From Camelus bactrianus (Eukaryota; Chordata; Mammalia; Artiodactyla; Camelidae), in contig NC_133575.1 in the NCBI RefSeq assembly GCF_048773025.1, forward strand, positions 69,222,537 to 69,286,536: 64,000 nt of DNA, written 5' to 3'. Numbering within the stretch: the stretch's first letter is position 1; each line of letters begins with the position of its first letter. The translations under genes were made by a program, and so were the position numbers. A model generated the notes under the pieces. That model was given only the letters and a program-made list of their open reading frames with translations, ran no database searches and was not told where the DNA came from. Shown one piece after another: positions 62,336 to 64,000 of the stretch.

Positions 62336-63570
62336 AGGAGAGAGAGAGAATTTTATAATAAGGGAGAAAAAAAGGTTTGAAAACCGTGTATAATCAATTA
62401 TAGAAGCGCAGTTTGAATCAGACTAGCATTTGAATTGAGACGTCTTTTTTAAAAACCTTTAAAAGGAAGGAAAACAGATCCAAAAACGAAATTTGAAAGC
62501 TATTTATAATCAATAACAGGAGATCAAAACCAAAAGAAATGAAAATGAAATCAGGTGGATTTAAAAATATATATAATTACTTTAAAAGAAAAATTTTAAA
62601 AGGAATTAAAACTAGAAGCATATACAATTGTTTAGAAAGTAGAAATTAAAAAGGTAATAGAAAATGGAACTAATTTAAAAAAGATAAAAAAGAGAATTTT
62701 AGAGAAGGGAGGAAAAAGAGCTTTGAAAACAGTGTATAGTCAATATAGAAGAGCAATTTGATCACAGAGAAAAAAAATTTGACAATGAATATATATATTT
62801 CCATGTATAACTGATAAATTATGCTCTATACTGGAATTTGACACAACATTGTAAAATGATTATAAATCAATAAAAATGTTAAAAAAAAAGAGCAATTTGA
62901 GTCAGACTAGCATTCGTGTTGAGACATATTTTTAAAAACCCTTAAAGAAAAATGGGAAAAAGATCAAAAAATGTTATTTGAAACCTACTTAGAATCAACA
63001 ACAGGAGATCAAACCCAAAAGAAGTGAAAATGTAATCAGGTGGAATTTTTTAAAATAATAATATAACTACTTTAAGAGAAAAATTTTAAAGGAATTAAAA
63101 CTAGAAGCATATACAATTGTTTAGAAAGAAAAATTTAATAAGGAATTAAAAGTAGAAGTATATGCAATTGTTTAGAAAGTAGAAATTAAAAAAGTAATAA
63201 AAAATAGAACAGATAAAAAAGATATGATAAAGAGAGAATTTTGAAAAAGGGGATAAAAAAGGTTTGAAAACAGTGTATAATGAATAATTGAAGAGTAAGT
63301 TGAAGCAGAATAGCAATTGGGTTGAGACGTCTCTTAAAAAGCTTTAAAATAGGAGAAAGGAGGAAAAAATATATTTTAAACCTGTGTATAATCAATAACA
63401 GGATATCAAAACAAAGAGATAAAAATGACATGATGTGGATTTTTAAAAATAATGTTATTTTAAAAGGAAAATTTTAAAGGGATTAAAACTGGGAGTATAT
63501 ATAACTGTTTATAAAGTAAAAGTTAAAAAGGTAACAGAAAATACAACAGGTAAAAACAGATTAAAAAAAA
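62336..63570 (-). repeat. Three tandem ~350-bp monomers in the L1 5' UTR
   Basis: Repeated landmarks on the plus strand occur in the same order three times. GAGAGAATTTT is at about 62345, 62691 and 63231. GTTTGAAAAC(A/C)GTGTATA is near 62371, 62721 and 63261. GTATAATCAATAACAGGA-like is near 62510, 62995 and 63388. AGTATATACAATTGTTTA-like is near 62620, 63110 and 63500. The middle unit is lengthened by a 139-bp L1-tail insertion plus target duplication (62762-62900) and by an internal ~50-bp duplication (about 63083-63178). Without these all units are about 340-355 bp. Confidence 0.8.
62751..62900 (+). mobile_element. 128-bp L1 3' terminal insertion in L1 copy 2, with 11-bp TSD
   Basis: GAGCAATTTGA at 62751-62761 recurs at 62890-62900. 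Between them lies the sense L1 terminus (TCCATGTATAACTGATAAAT ... AACATTGTAAAATGATTATA) with its AATAAAAATGTTAAAAAAAA tail. It is the same 3' end lineage as its host element. Confidence 0.92.
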
Positions 63571-63574
63571 GGGG

Positions 63575-64000
63575 GGGAGGTGTGTTCTCCTGGAGACTGA
63601 AGTCTTTCTGTCTTCGCCCTGTTTTGTGAGCTCAGCTCGCTGTTTCCAGAGGCCCTCCATTGGCGCCCTCGTCTGTGCTGCTCTCAGTGCCTGTTGGCAA
63701 GCAGATCGCGCCCCCTCCCAGCTCAGCGTTCCTGCCAGAAAGGCAGGGGGCCACCTGCAGTCTCCTGGCGCCGGTCGCTCTGCGGCTCCAGGCCACTGCG
63801 CGCTCCGCCCCCGGTCAGCGCTCTGCAGGCGGCCCGAGGAAGACCGCAGAACAGCCCCGCCCCTGCTACGTGTCCAAACTCAGCTCCTTGTTTGTCCTGG
63901 CACCGCGAACTTTGCGAGGCACCAGGGCAGAAGGATCCTATCTGACTCGTGCTGCAAACAACTCACAGTCTGGCCTTTGAGGCTGCCAAGCCCACAGGTG
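63575..64000 (-). promoter_or_regulatory. CpG-rich L1 5' UTR block (putative L1 promoter)
   Basis: Composition changes sharply from A/T-rich monomers to GC-rich DNA with many CpGs (GATCGCGCC, GGCGCCGGTCGC, GCGCGCTCCGCC, ACCGCGAAC). The position, 5' of ORF1 and the monomers in an antisense L1, matches the L1 internal promoter. The frames at 63660-63980 and 63694-63945 are GC-composition artefacts. The block continues past the window, so the true 5' end was not seen. Confidence 0.65.

Larger units (their letters stand above)
51501..64000 (+). other. DACH2: DACH2 intron downstream of the exon (partial)
   Basis: The intron opens with about 760 bp of unique sequence. It then holds an L1 3' UTR fragment, a MIR, an old sense L1 and, from 56799 to the window end, a young antisense L1. 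The next DACH2 exon (expected to encode GSESSWDKDK) was not found before 64000. Confidence 0.75.
56799..64000 (-). mobile_element. Young L1, copy 2: near full length, antisense, runs off the window
   Basis: The antisense 3' tail (TTTTTTATTGATTTATACTC) begins at about 56799 inside old L1 'D'. Then come the 3' UTR, the ORF2 region (57180-60951), a spacer, the ORF1 region (61370-62221), an AT-rich 5' UTR with three tandem monomers (62336-63570) and a CpG-rich 5' block (63575-64000 and beyond). At least 7.2 kb. It retains all L1 parts but is inactive, because both ORFs are broken. A 128-bp L1 tail is inserted in its 5' UTR. Confidence 0.92.

Noticed and set aside
63660-63980. Two overlapping proline/arginine-rich frames, possible exon at a CpG island
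   Set aside because: The position is the 5' UTR of an antisense L1. The frames result from GC-rich composition and have no family resemblance. A host CpG-island promoter was considered, but the L1 context explains it.

Overview
This window is mammalian nuclear DNA, and the sequence points to a camelid (camel, alpaca or relative). The key evidence is a tRNA-Ala-derived SINE of the camelid Vic-1 type, present as two good copies (29587-29721 on the minus strand, 31648-31785 on the plus strand), together with a set of young L1 3' ends shared across the window. It is AT-rich, has no prokaryotic-style gene, and looks like intron almost throughout.

The only host coding sequence I can support is one 132-bp exon at 51369-51500, plus strand. 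It encodes GITAAAMAEAMKLQ...DDLNSNTG between a consensus acceptor and a strong CAG|GTGAGT donor. I recognise this as the segment just after the DACHbox-N (Ski/Sno-like) domain of dachshund homolog 2, DACH2. The paralogue DACH1 differs clearly here. DACH2 is X-linked in placental mammals, so the window is probably X chromosome, which fits its heavy L1 load. About 51 kb upstream and 12.5 kb downstream are parts of two large introns.

Layout. 1-650: a degenerate GC-rich minisatellite. 650-12240: two old antisense L1s, each split by a younger antisense L1, plus a Tigger/MER44-like MITE. 12240-14100: mostly plain intron. 14100-21400: MER5A and MIR, another nest of L1s including an internally deleted one, and a fossil MaLR element with LTRs next to an oppositely oriented LTR. 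21400-35580: the most repeat-poor part, with MIRs, L2, two Vic-1 SINEs and a twin-primed L1; any conserved DACH2 enhancers are most likely here or beside the exon. 35580-40130: short L1 3' ends. 40130-44925: a 4.8-kb young L1, minus strand (copy 1). 45050-53280: mostly unique intron with the DACH2 exon. 53280-56798: an old sense L1, interrupted at its RT region by a second young L1 (copy 2, minus strand), which runs from 56799 through ORF2, ORF1 and a 5' UTR to the window end.

No new defence, toxin or metabolic system is visible. The most interesting structures are in L1 copy 2: its 5' UTR carries three tandem ~350-bp monomers next to a CpG-rich block. Copies 1 and 2 also form long, highly similar direct repeats about 16.7 kb apart that bracket the single, frame-neutral DACH2 exon. 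Family names were assigned from memory of consensus sequences; no database search was run.
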